Positions 17,385-25,720 of a DNA stretch of 64,000 nucleotides are shown here, one piece after another. A model generated the notes under the pieces. That model was given only the letters and a program-made list of their open reading frames with translations, was not told the DNA's origin and ran no database searches. Every line of letters begins with the position of its first letter. The stretch's first letter is position 1. Both the position numbers and the translations under genes were made by a program. Source of the DNA: Terrimonas sp. (GTDB lineage Bacteria > Bacteroidota > Bacteroidia > Chitinophagales > Chitinophagaceae); contig NZ_QCZJ01000002.1 in the NCBI RefSeq assembly GCF_003075435.1, positions 301,972 through 365,971 on the forward strand, written 5' to 3'.

Positions 17385-17960
17385 ATGGAATATGCCACTC
17401 TTTTACGAAAGCACATTGAAGAGATCATTGCAGTAACGGATGATGAGTTTAATATTATCCTGAATCACTTCAATTATAAAACGATCAGCAGGAAAGCATA
17501 CCTGATAGAAGCAGGACAGAAAGTATTATCAGAGTTTTTTGTGATATCGGGTTTATTAAAAGCTTTTATGTTTGATGATGCCGGCAGGGAGCATATTGTG
17601 CAGTTTGCAATGGAAAACTGGTGGATATCAGATTATCCGGCGTACAAAATGCAGGGCAGGGGAGAGATATGTGTGCAGGCGCTGGAGCCCTGTATCGTGC
17701 TGGAACTGAGTTGGGAAAATAAACAAAAATTGTGTGCACTGATCCCGAAAATGTACCAGTTTCACAATGTAAAAGCTTTTAACGGGTTTGTAGCCTTACA
17801 GAAAAGAGTGCTCTCCTTATTAAAAAACGCTGCAAAGGAAAAATATGATTTATTGTTTGAGCAGTATCCCGAATTATTTCAGCGGATATCAAAAACAATG
17901 ATTGCACATTATCTTGGGGTATCAAGAGAAACATTGAGCAGGCTGACTTTGGGAAAATAG
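17385..17960 (+). CDS. Crp/Fnr family transcriptional regulator
   Basis: The 191-residue protein has an N-terminal cyclic-nucleotide-binding-type barrel (about 20-115) and a C-terminal winged helix (about 150-190) with the recognition segment AHYLGVSRETLSRL. No Fnr-type cysteine cluster is seen, so an Fe-S oxygen sensor is unlikely, and the cAMP-binding RxS motif is not evident; the ligand is unknown. The FAMENWWISDYPAY segment is typical of Bacteroidota members. It lies directly after the MdaB and DJ-1-like genes on the same strand and is the obvious candidate to control them. Confidence 0.92.
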   Translation: MEYATLLRKHIEEIIAVTDDEFNIILNHFNYKTISRKAYLIEAGQKVLSEFFVISGLLKAFMFDDAGREHIVQFAMENWWISDYPAYKMQGRGEICVQALEPCIVLELSWENKQKLCALIPKMYQFHNVKAFNGFVALQKRVLSLLKNAAKEKYDLLFEQYPELFQRISKTMIAHYLGVSRETLSRLTLGK

Positions 17961-18067
17961 GAAAACCGGCAAGCAGTGATTATAGCAGTTAAATGCTTCA
18001 ATCACATGATATCCATATATGTCAATTTCATGATGATTATGAATAAGCCGCTTTAACGGTACAAAAC

Positions 18068-19102
18068 CTATGTCATAAACCGTTTTCTCAATTGTTCTGC
18101 CTTTTTGCCTATTAGCCAAAACGATAATGCAAGTAAAGCGAAAAACAATCCTTTGTTGGTACGATCCCAAAAATATTCAAAGTAGCGGGTATAGATATTC
18201 AGCAGAAAGAAAACAATGGTAATATCTCTCAGGGTTTCGTCTTTCTGCCTGAAAGCATACATAAGTACGGCTATCAATACAATGGTATAAGCAATCGCCC
18301 ACACAAATAATTTCCCCTGCTTTATGGCCAGCCAAACATCATAGCCCCAGTTGCCAGAAACAGATAAAAACAGGCCTGATAGTAAAAAGAATATCCAGGA
18401 GCTATACCATGTTATTAAATAATAGTTTTTGAAAAACGGTTGCCTTAGAAGAACGTAAGTAACAATAATCAGAATTATCCCGAATACACTCATACGCAGC
18501 GGGTAATTCATGCCTAAGAAATAAGTTTGAGCTGCATCAGCAGACCATGCATAGGTTTGAGTAGCCCAGCTGCTGATTAATGCGATCAACATGCATATCC
18601 AAAGTAATTTTGATTGGAGGTATATAGCAGTAATACCATATATACCTGCCGTTAAAAAAATACCGGCGCCATAGTAATGATAAGTAGTATTCGAGCTTTT
18701 GGTAAAATAGGTTATAGCTACACCTGCAGTTAGTGCTATCAACACGGTAAAGCTTTCATTGGCAAGTATGGCATAACCGAATTTCTGCTTTCTTTTTTTA
18801 GCTATCCATATCAGGAACAAAGAAAGTGCGGAAAAAATAAAACCGATTACCAGTTCAGATAATGCGAAAAAATTTCTGATTTTTTCAATCCACTTTTCAT
18901 CCAGTACCAGTGTGCCAAATGCAAGTAATGCGCAGGATATGGCCGCTATAGTGGCATAAAAAACAATAGAATCAAATTCATTGCGATAGGTAGAAATGGT
19001 TTTTTTCAGTTCATCAGCTTTTTGAGTATCCAGCAACTCATCTTTTTGCCATTGTTCAATAGCATCTTCCAGTAATTTTGCTTCCTTTTTATTAATTCGC
19101 AT
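18068..19102 (-). CDS. DUF2157-like polytopic membrane protein
   Basis: The protein has 344 residues. The soluble N-terminal ~45 residues are helical and charged (LLEDAIEQWQKDELLDTQKADEL), as in DUF2157 proteins, and are followed by about ten hydrophobic helices. It ends in a short basic tail (KKAEQLRKRF). No catalytic motif is apparent and family function is unknown. It is an inner-membrane protein transcribed alone and converges with the Crp/Fnr gene. Confidence 0.75.
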   Translation of the reverse strand: MRINKKEAKLLEDAIEQWQKDELLDTQKADELKKTISTYRNEFDSIVFYATIAAISCALLAFGTLVLDEKWIEKIRNFFALSELVIGFIFSALSLFLIWIAKKRKQKFGYAILANESFTVLIALTAGVAITYFTKSSNTTYHYYGAGIFLTAGIYGITAIYLQSKLLWICMLIALISSWATQTYAWSADAAQTYFLGMNYPLRMSVFGIILIIVTYVLLRQPFFKNYYLITWYSSWIFFLLSGLFLSVSGNWGYDVWLAIKQGKLFVWAIAYTIVLIAVLMYAFRQKDETLRDITIVFFLLNIYTRYFEYFWDRTNKGLFFALLALSFWLIGKKAEQLRKRFMT

Positions 19103-19365
19103 TATGGTTTTGATTTTTAAATGTAAGAAGATTTTTTTATCACAAAACCGCGCAAAGAATTAAGGTGCATTTCAGCTTTTTGTATTTAATACATTTTGGT
19201 ATCAGGCAATATTCGGAATAATATTTTTTACTGTTGTTTTATTTTACCGGCTTTGGTGCATTGCAGAGATGTTATTGTACACTTCTATTCCTGAATAATA
19301 CAATTTGATAGTTTATACCGCTTATTTGTAGTGTAAATCATTATCTTGGGAGTTCAATTTTTGCC
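19103..19365. other. 263-bp divergent intergenic region
   Basis: It separates the DUF2157-like gene (minus) from the beta-helix gene (plus), so two promoters are expected. A short palindrome (tgtatttaataca, 19181-19193) is the only structure noted. No exact TAnnTTTG match and no small gene were seen. Confidence 0.5.
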
Positions 19366-21381
19366 ATGTATTTTCCAATGCTCAGCCTGATATTATTATC
19401 CCTTTTTGTTTCGCCGCCTAAAGCCAAAACCCATCAGTTTTTTGTGTCGGTTACGGGCAATGATACAAATGCCGGAACAAAATCTGCACCTTTTGCCTCC
19501 GTTGCTGCGGCGCAAAAAGCAGCAAGGGCTTTTAAAAAACTAAACCCGGATGTTGGTATAAAAGTTTTGATTACGCCAGGCATATATGATCTTAAGCATG
19601 CACTTGTATTTAATGCTGAAGATGGAGGCACAAAAGATGCCCCTGTAACGTATACGTCAACCGGCAATGAAGCGCCGGTATTTACCGGCGGAAAAGCAAT
19701 TGTGAATTGGGTGCAGTTGAGGGATAGCAGTGTATTGAACAGGCTTGATAATGCTGTACGTCATAAAATATATGCTGCTGATATTTCAGGTACAGGCATA
19801 ACTGATTTGGGAGACCCTACTGAACCGGGCAGGCGGCCTGAATTATTTTGTAATAATATCTTGCAAACACTTGCCCGCTGGCCTAATGCCGGATTTGCTG
19901 TTTCAGGAAAAGTGAAAGGAAATACCGTACTTCCGCCTACCTATATTAAAGTTAATGGTACAAAAGAAGGTGTTTTTGAATATACCGATGCAACAAAAAA
20001 TAAATGGGCTGATGAAGATGATGTACGTATATGCGGCTATTTCTATTGGGATTGGGCAGAAGGATTTCAGCAGGTGAAACAAATAGATACAATTGCTAAA
20101 GTTATTACATTAAATGAGCCTTATCATCACTATGGATATAAAGACGGGTTCAGGTATTTTGGATTGAATATACTGAGTGAACTGGATAGCGCCGGCGAGT
20201 GGTATCTCGACAGAAAGCAGGGCATGCTCTATTGGTATCCCCCTGCAGGTATTGAACCTGGGAAAGCCGATGTAGTATTATCGGTATTTAGCGAAGATTT
20301 TATGGTTACCTTAAAAGATTGTGCTTACCTGGATATGGAAAACCTGGCATTCAGAGAAACAAGAGGTAGTGGCATACATATTCAGGATGGAAATAATTGC
20401 CGTATAAAAGATTGCAGGCTTGAACGTATTGGCCGCGATGGCGTGCGCATTGACAGCGGCAAAGCACATACTATAACCGGTAACTACCTGGCAGGTATGG
20501 GATTTGGCGGTATAAAAGTTTATGCAGGCAGCAGAAAAAATCTTATTCATTCTGAACATGTAATTGACAATAATATTGTTGAACATTTTTCATTATTTAA
20601 GCGCACTTATGAACCGGCTGTTCATTTTACAGGTTGTGGCATAACTATCAGGCATAACCGCTTCCGGTATTCGTCTTCTTCCGCTATGCGCCTTGATGGA
20701 AATGATATGCTGGTTGAATTTAACGAAGTAAGCTTCGTGGTGAATGAATCAGACGACCAGGGTGCAGTTGATATGTTTTTTAATCCATCTTACCGGGGAA
20801 ATATTTTTCGATACAATTACTGGTCGGATATTGCCGGTGGAACCCGGCATGGCGCCGCCGGCATACGATTAGATGATATGATAAGCGGCACACTGATTTA
20901 TGGTAATGTTTTTGAACGATGCGGTGTACTAAATTTTGGCGCTGTGCAGATACATGGCGGTAAAGAAAATGTGGTTGACAATAATGTGTTTTATAAATGT
21001 AATGCCGCCGTCAGCTTTTCCCCCTGGAGCAAAGAGCGCTGGCTGGCTGAACTGGAGTCGGAAAGAATGAAGAAAATGTTATACGAAGATGTGGATATTA
21101 ACGCGCCGGTATATACAAACCGCTATCCTGACATCAGAAATCTTAAAACAGGAATAAACGAAAACAATATTAAGAACAACCTCATCATTGATTGTAAAAC
21201 TGATTATATCAGGATTGATAAAGCACAGCAATTGAGCAACAACACTACCATTGCTTCACAAGGTTTAACGGTAACGGAATATTGTGAAACTGCCACTTTA
21301 AAAAAATATGGCATGCAGTCAATACCATTAAAGGAAATAGGCATAAAGAAAAACAAGTGGCTTTCTCTGAGCAATTCATAA
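19366..21381 (+). CDS. Exported right-handed parallel beta-helix protein, probable glycoside hydrolase or lyase
   Basis: The 671-residue protein has an N-terminal signal peptide (hydrophobic 3-16). The opening FFVSVTGNDTNAGTKSAPFASVAAAQKAA is the usual N-cap of secreted beta-helix carbohydrate enzymes (GH141/GH120-like and pectate-lyase-like proteins). A beta-sandwich-like insert follows (about 120-300), then parallel beta-helix coils (about 310-560) rich in N-x-I/V and G-I/V repeats such as GSGIHIQDGNNCRIKDCRLERIG. It is probably periplasmic or secreted and acts on a plant or algal polysaccharide. The exact CAZy family and catalytic residues cannot be assigned by eye. It is monocistronic, with no SusCD beside it. 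Confidence 0.75.
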   Translation: MYFPMLSLILLSLFVSPPKAKTHQFFVSVTGNDTNAGTKSAPFASVAAAQKAARAFKKLNPDVGIKVLITPGIYDLKHALVFNAEDGGTKDAPVTYTSTGNEAPVFTGGKAIVNWVQLRDSSVLNRLDNAVRHKIYAADISGTGITDLGDPTEPGRRPELFCNNILQTLARWPNAGFAVSGKVKGNTVLPPTYIKVNGTKEGVFEYTDATKNKWADEDDVRICGYFYWDWAEGFQQVKQIDTIAKVITLNEPYHHYGYKDGFRYFGLNILSELDSAGEWYLDRKQGMLYWYPPAGIEPGKADVVLSVFSEDFMVTLKDCAYLDMENLAFRETRGSGIHIQDGNNCRIKDCRLERIGRDGVRIDSGKAHTITGNYLAGMGFGGIKVYAGSRKNLIHSEHVIDNNIVEHFSLFKRTYEPAVHFTGCGITIRHNRFRYSSSSAMRLDGNDMLVEFNEVSFVVNESDDQGAVDMFFNPSYRGNIFRYNYWSDIAGGTRHGAAGIRLDDMISGTLIYGNVFERCGVLNFGAVQIHGGKENVVDNNVFYKCNAAVSFSPWSKERWLAELESERMKKMLYEDVDINAPVYTNRYPDIRNLKTGINENNIKNNLIIDCKTDYIRIDKAQQLSNNTTIASQGLTVTEYCETATLKKYGMQSIPLKEIGIKKNKWLSLSNS

Positions 21382-21407
21382 CGAGCAATGTTTAAAGAAG
21401 TATCGCT

Positions 21408-22316
21408 TTAAAAATCTTCATCCGTAAGTTCTTTATTTACCATTGCCCCGGTTATGTTGCCTGCATATACTGCAGCAGCAACAGAACGCATCATAAATGT
21501 ATTGTCGCCGCAGGCATATATTCCTGCAATTGTAGTCTTTTGAAAACCATCAGTTTTAATATAACCGGCTTCATTTAATTCACAGCCCAATGAAACAGGA
21601 ATATCCGAATGCTGTACAAAGGCAATAGCAGCATATACTGCAGGAAAGGACATTTTGCTGCCGTCATCAAAAACTATATTCCTGATATTACCTTTTTCGT
21701 GTTCTATTGCCGAGATTTTTGTTTCAATGATTTCAATATGGTGTTTGCCAAGCTTTGCAGATTCTTCATTATTGAATACCGCTTTACCTGAGGTTAAAAT
21801 GGTAATATCTTCTGTAAGATTGTTAACCAGGGATGCGAGATGGAGCGCTTTGGCTCCGTTTGCCATAATACCTGTTTTTTTATTTCGGAATTCATAGCCG
21901 TGGCAGTAAGGACAATGAATAACCGAAATGCCCCAGCATTCCGAAAAACCTTTTATATCCGGCATAACATCTTTTATGCCCGTAGCGAAAATGAGTTTCC
22001 TGCCCGTAAATGATTTACCTGCCTGAGTGGTAATAACAAAAGCATTGCCTGTTTTTTTCCCGCTAATCGCAAGCCCGTTGTGAAATATTACACTACTGTA
22101 GCTCAAAACCTGTGCTTTGGCTTTTTCAGCTATGGCTTTCGGCGTATCACCGTCATGCGTAATAAAGTTGTGTGAATGCGGCGTTTGCCTGTTGCATGGC
22201 AATCCGCTGTCAATGAGTAAAACCCGTCTCAATGAACGCCCCAGTGCCATAGCAGCCGAAAGTCCTGCATAGCTTCCGCCAATGATGATCACGTCAAAAT
22301 ATTTATTATCTGTCAT
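21408..22316 (-). CDS. Thioredoxin-reductase-like FAD-dependent oxidoreductase
   Basis: The protein has 302 residues. The N-terminal FAD-binding motif is VIIIGGSYAGLSAA, and the second FAD motif is GIYACGDNTF near the C-terminus. A CPYC redox pair is present in IHCPYCHGYEFR, matching the TrxB-like layout. At the place where an NADPH GxGxxA motif would be expected the sequence reads GIMANGAKALHLA, so pyridine nucleotide binding may be altered, as in many flavoproteins of this subfamily. The physiological substrate is unknown. It is divergent from a GbsR/MarR regulator across a large palindrome, which suggests direct control by that regulator. Confidence 0.88.
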   Translation of the reverse strand: MTDNKYFDVIIIGGSYAGLSAAMALGRSLRRVLLIDSGLPCNRQTPHSHNFITHDGDTPKAIAEKAKAQVLSYSSVIFHNGLAISGKKTGNAFVITTQAGKSFTGRKLIFATGIKDVMPDIKGFSECWGISVIHCPYCHGYEFRNKKTGIMANGAKALHLASLVNNLTEDITILTSGKAVFNNEESAKLGKHHIEIIETKISAIEHEKGNIRNIVFDDGSKMSFPAVYAAIAFVQHSDIPVSLGCELNEAGYIKTDGFQKTTIAGIYACGDNTFMMRSVAAAVYAGNITGAMVNKELTDEDF

Positions 22317-22399
22317 GGGATTGTATTTGTTGAAAGAAAAATCAATTTCGTTTACCCGTTCCTGTTGTATTTGTGCTGCTTTGCTTTAGAAGGTCAAAG

Positions 22400-22454
22400 T
22401 TAATAATTATTTCAATATTTGCAACGTAGTTGCAAATATTGAAATAATTATTAA
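22400..22454. promoter_or_regulatory. Perfect 26-bp inverted repeat with 3-nt spacer, candidate operator
   Basis: The arms 22400-22425 and 22429-22454 are exact reverse complements around a GTA spacer. The core reads TTTGCAAC-gta-GTTGCAAA, and the outer arms are AT-rich. It sits in the 276-bp gap between a divergent flavoprotein gene and a GbsR/MarR regulator. The core resembles the TTGCAA dyads bound by MarR-type winged-helix proteins. There is no T-run in either direction, so a terminator is unlikely. Confidence 0.7.
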
Positions 22455-22544
22455 TGAGTTTTTACTGAACAAGGAGTTGGCATAAGGTTCTTCTTTTGCG
22501 TTGCCAGGAGCATATAAAAGCTTTACAGAATAACTTGTGATAAT

Positions 22545-22592
22545 ATTTTCAAAAATATTTGAAAATTCAAAATTTAACTATAGTTTTGAATT
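22545..22592 (+). promoter_or_regulatory. Two overlapping-class inverted repeats plus -7 motif abutting the MarR-type start
   Basis: IR1 has arms attttcaa (22545-22552) and ttgaaaat (22559-22566). IR2 has arms aattcaaaa (22564-22572) and ttttgaatt (22584-22592) and ends at the base before the ATG. An exact TAgtTTTG element (22581-22588) lies inside IR2. This is consistent with autoregulation by the encoded regulator, or with a leaderless transcript. Confidence 0.45.
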
Positions 22593-23099
22593 ATGAAACT
22601 GGAAGAAGCAAAACAACAATTCATCAATAGCTGGGGGGCATTCGGCACCAACTGGGGTATTAACAGAACAATGGCGCAGATACATGCATTGTTGCTCATT
22701 AGCCCTGATCCGCTGACGCAGGATGATATGATGGAAACGCTGAACATCAGCCGCGGTAATGTAAATATGAATGTTCGCGAACTAATAGACTGGGGACTTG
22801 CAGAAAGAGTAATACTGAATGGCGAACGCAAAGAATATTTTACCGCTGAAAAAGATATATGGAAAGTAGTGAAACAAATAGTGAAGGAAAGAAAAAAGCG
22901 TGAACTGGAGCCCATGCTTCAATTGATGGATAAACTGGAACAAACTGAGGGTGATAAAAAAGACAGGCATGTAAAAGCGTTTATGGATACCGTTGAAGGC
23001 ATTAAGAAACTCGGAAAACATGCGGATAAAACATTAGATGCTTTAATAAAAGCTGAAGAGCATTGGTTTGTGAGTAATGTGGTGAAGATGTTTAAATAG
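22593..23099 (+). CDS. GbsR/MarR family transcriptional regulator
   Basis: The protein has 168 residues. A winged helix is evident: INRTMAQIHALLLISPDPLTQDDMMETLNISRGNVNMNVRELIDWGLAERV is a helix-turn-helix with the recognition helix around SRGNVNMNV. It is followed by the wing (VILNGERKEYFTAE) and a long C-terminal helical dimerisation region. GbsR-type regulators usually repress neighbouring genes. The divergent flavoprotein and the downstream DCC/TIGR01777 pair are plausible targets given the palindromes upstream. Ligand unknown. Confidence 0.9.
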   Translation: MKLEEAKQQFINSWGAFGTNWGINRTMAQIHALLLISPDPLTQDDMMETLNISRGNVNMNVRELIDWGLAERVILNGERKEYFTAEKDIWKVVKQIVKERKKRELEPMLQLMDKLEQTEGDKKDRHVKAFMDTVEGIKKLGKHADKTLDALIKAEEHWFVSNVVKMFK

Positions 23100-23239
23100 G
23101 GGAGAAGTGGTAAGAGGTAAGGGGTAAATAGGTGGCTGTTTTTACACCTTGTGCCCTGCACCTTCTACTATGGCTGCAAATTGCGGCTTTTATTTAGTAA
23201 CTAATTTTCATTATTTTCTGAAAATATAAATATTTTAAT

Positions 23240-24064
23240 ATGAAACAGAAGCTGCTTATTTATGATGATAATTGCCCGCTCTGCGCCTGGTATAGTAACC
23301 TGTTTGTGAAATATGGTTTGCTGCAATCTGAAGAAAGAAAACCTTTTTCAAGGCTCGATAATGATATTCTCCTCCGGATAGATTTTGATAAAGGAAAAGA
23401 TGAGATACCCTATATAGATACAGTCACAGGCAAAGTATTATACGGCATTGATGCGCTGGTTGACATACTCTCTGAAAAAATGCCCTGGCTGCCTGCAGTT
23501 GTTAATATAAAACCTGTAAACTGGTTCTTACGAAAACTATATAAGCTCGTATCATATAACCGGAAAGTTATTGTAGCCAGAAAATGCGGAAAGGGCGATA
23601 TTGATTGCGCGCCTTCTTTTAATATATTTTACCGCCTGCTGTTTCTGGTATTATTCCTGGCATTTAACTCAGCGATGGTCTATCCCATTCATACCTATGT
23701 GCTCTCAGCTATACCTGCTTATACCAAATCTTTTTACGAGGTGGAAACAGCGCATTTTATTTTGGTAGCGCTTAATTGTACACTTGCGTTTACCCTGCCC
23801 GCTAAAAGAGCGTTTGAATATATCGGACAGGTGAATATGCTGGCGTTTGAAACCGTATTGCTTTTACTGCTGCTGATTCCGGTGCTTGCCTATTTTTCCT
23901 CAGCGATATGGATTGTCTGCCTGTACTTTTTGTTGCTCACCATCTTTATCATCAGTGAATACCTGCGGAGGATGGACTATGCCGGCATCATTACCCGCAA
24001 TCGCTGGCTCGCAGCAATCAATATCACTTCTTTTTCCGGAATTATTCTTTATATCATCAGTTAA
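23240..24064 (+). CDS. DCC (DUF393) thiol-disulfide oxidoreductase-like domain fused to a membrane region
   Basis: The 274-residue protein has an N-terminal DCC domain (about 1-125) with the signature YDDNCPLCAWY, a CxxC redox pair at the same place as in thioredoxin-like proteins. Four or five hydrophobic helices follow (about 130-274). DCC proteins are predicted disulfide oxidoreductases of unknown substrate, and the membrane extension would tether the domain to the inner membrane. It lies 10 bp before the TIGR01777 gene, a pairing that suggests one transcript; the GbsR/MarR gene is 140 bp upstream on the same strand. Confidence 0.82.
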   Translation: MKQKLLIYDDNCPLCAWYSNLFVKYGLLQSEERKPFSRLDNDILLRIDFDKGKDEIPYIDTVTGKVLYGIDALVDILSEKMPWLPAVVNIKPVNWFLRKLYKLVSYNRKVIVARKCGKGDIDCAPSFNIFYRLLFLVLFLAFNSAMVYPIHTYVLSAIPAYTKSFYEVETAHFILVALNCTLAFTLPAKRAFEYIGQVNMLAFETVLLLLLLIPVLAYFSSAIWIVCLYFLLLTIFIISEYLRRMDYAGIITRNRWLAAINITSFSGIILYIIS

Positions 24065-24074
24065 ATATTTCAGT

Positions 24075-25058
24075 ATGAAAAACAAAAAAATAATTATTGC
24101 AGGTGGCACTGGTTTTATTGGTGAAGAAATGATCAGGTATTTCGGGAAAAATAATCACCTGGTTATTCTTACCCGGCAAATGATAAACGCTTTAAACAAT
24201 CGCAATAAATATTATTCCCTCAGCAGTACTGACCTTGCAAACGTACAATATGTTAAATGGGATGGTATCAACACAGGTGATTGGGTGGCATTGATTGAAG
24301 GAGCGGATATTGTTATTAACCTTGCCGGTAAATCTGTAAACTGCCGTTACACACCAAAGAACAAGCAGGAAATTTTTGATAGCAGGACCGATAGTGTGAA
24401 TGCCATTGGTAATGCCATCCGCCTGTGTAAAAATCCGCCGGAACTTTGGGTGAACGCATCTTCGGCTACTATATACCGTAATGCCGTGGATCGCAGGCAG
24501 GATGAATATACCGGTGAATACCATAACGACTTTTCCGTTCAGGTTTGTAAAAAATGGGAGAAGGCTTTATATGAACAGGAAACGCCTTATACCCGCAAAG
24601 TTGCGCTGCGCATGGCAATCACTTTAGGACCAGGTGGAGTGCTGATCCCTTATTTCAATTTGCTCAAATTTGGTTTGGGAGGAAGGCAGGGCAGCGGTAA
24701 CCAGATGTATAGCTGGGTACATGCAGAAGATACCTGCCGCATGATAGTATGGTTATATGAACATAAACACCTGTCAGGCACATTTAATTGTTGTTCGCCC
24801 AATCCTGTGTCCAATGCTGAATTTATGCGGTTGCTTCGTAAAGCAACGGGGCATGCATTTGGTTTACCGGCTTATGAATGGATGCTCAAACTCGGCGCGC
24901 CATTAATCGGCACCGAAACAGAACTGGTATTGAAGAGCCGGTGGGTTGTGCCAACAAAAATTATAGAAACAGGCTTTCAGTTTAAATATCCACTCCTGAA
25001 AGATGCACTGGCAGATATTATACGAAAAGTACCGAGGCGGCAGTATCATTTGTTTTAA
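24075..25058 (+). CDS. TIGR01777 family NAD(P)-dependent epimerase/SDR protein
   Basis: The protein has 327 residues from the ATG at 24075. The N-terminal Rossmann motif is GGTGFIG, NLAGKSVNCRY is the family-specific segment, ASSATIYRN stands in the place of the catalytic Ser/Tyr region, and the C-terminal SWVHAEDTCR and WVVPTKIIETGFQFKYP blocks are typical of YfcH/TIGR01777. A 63-residue longer frame from 23886 overlaps the preceding gene and was rejected. The physiological substrate is not known. Confidence 0.9.
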   Translation: MKNKKIIIAGGTGFIGEEMIRYFGKNNHLVILTRQMINALNNRNKYYSLSSTDLANVQYVKWDGINTGDWVALIEGADIVINLAGKSVNCRYTPKNKQEIFDSRTDSVNAIGNAIRLCKNPPELWVNASSATIYRNAVDRRQDEYTGEYHNDFSVQVCKKWEKALYEQETPYTRKVALRMAITLGPGGVLIPYFNLLKFGLGGRQGSGNQMYSWVHAEDTCRMIVWLYEHKHLSGTFNCCSPNPVSNAEFMRLLRKATGHAFGLPAYEWMLKLGAPLIGTETELVLKSRWVVPTKIIETGFQFKYPLLKDALADIIRKVPRRQYHLF

Positions 25059-25093
25059 AAATAGCATTTAAAAAGATATATTAGAAGTGTAAT

Positions 25094-25101
25094 TAAATTT
25101 G
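25094..25101 (+). promoter_or_regulatory. -7 promoter element (TAaaTTTG) for the RDD gene
   Basis: This is an exact TAnnTTTG match 32 nt before the ATG at 25134. It suggests the RDD gene has its own promoter rather than being read only from the TIGR01777 gene. Confidence 0.45.
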
Positions 25102-25133
25102 TTATTCAACGTTAAACCCTAAAAAAATGCCAT

Positions 25134-25619
25134 ATGGAAAATACTGAAGTAAATCTCCTTGCAGATATTGAATCTACTCATTTGGTTCAGGCAAGCACAG
25201 GTAAACGGTTTGCCAATTATATTATTGATCTCATCATTTTTTATATTGCCATTTTTGCATCCGCTTTTATATTCGCAATGATAAACCCCGGATTTGTTGA
25301 TTGGCTTAACACTGCTGGTAACAGTGCCGGGTTTGGAGTGCTGGATCGGTTGATCGGGCTTATTTTGTATGGCTTATTTATGGGATTGATTGAGACCCTT
25401 ACCAAAGGAAGATCTTTAGGAAAACTGATCACCCGCACCAGGGCGGTAAACCAGGATGGCACTACCATTTCAGCAGGTACAGCTTTTTTACGTGGGTTAT
25501 GTCGTGCAGTGCCTTTTGATGGTTTCAGCGCTCTTGGCTCTCCGTCTTTTCCCTGGCACGACAAATGGACAAAAACTTATGTAATAGACATTAAAGATTC
25601 CACTATCTTCCAATCATAA
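25134..25619 (+). CDS. RDD family membrane protein
   Basis: The 161-residue protein carries the RDD pattern: the first helix begins GKRFANYIIDLII (Arg and Asp), the second hydrophobic helix follows at about 70-85, and GRSLGKLITRTRAVNQDGTTISAGTAFLRGLCR carries the third conserved Arg/Asp region. The role of RDD proteins is mostly unknown; some act as Na+/H+ antiporters. It is an inner-membrane protein and probably monocistronic. Confidence 0.88.
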   Translation: MENTEVNLLADIESTHLVQASTGKRFANYIIDLIIFYIAIFASAFIFAMINPGFVDWLNTAGNSAGFGVLDRLIGLILYGLFMGLIETLTKGRSLGKLITRTRAVNQDGTTISAGTAFLRGLCRAVPFDGFSALGSPSFPWHDKWTKTYVIDIKDSTIFQS

Positions 25620-25679
25620 ATACAGCTTTAACGTATTTTTCTTTTTGCAAACAAGTATGCAGGCGCATTCTATATCTCC

Positions 25680-25708
25680 TTGATATATATTGCTAATAAT
25701 TGTTTTTG
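25680..25708 (+). promoter_or_regulatory. Candidate -33/-7 promoter for the GH67-like gene
   Basis: TTG at 25680-25682 and TGttTTTG at 25701-25708 are separated by 18 nt. This is one mismatch from the Bacteroidota -7 consensus and fits the usual -33 spacing. The ATG is at 25721, giving a leader of only about 6 nt. Confidence 0.4.
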
Positions 25709-25720
25709 TAAATAGATAGT

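Noticed and set aside
17964-18005. Partly paired hairpin between the Crp/Fnr and DUF2157-like genes
   Set aside because: The stem is interrupted and no T-run follows, so terminator function cannot be supported.
23886-24074. 63-codon upstream extension of the TIGR01777 gene
   Set aside because: It lies fully inside the DCC gene in another frame; the Rossmann motif begins right after the ATG at 24075.
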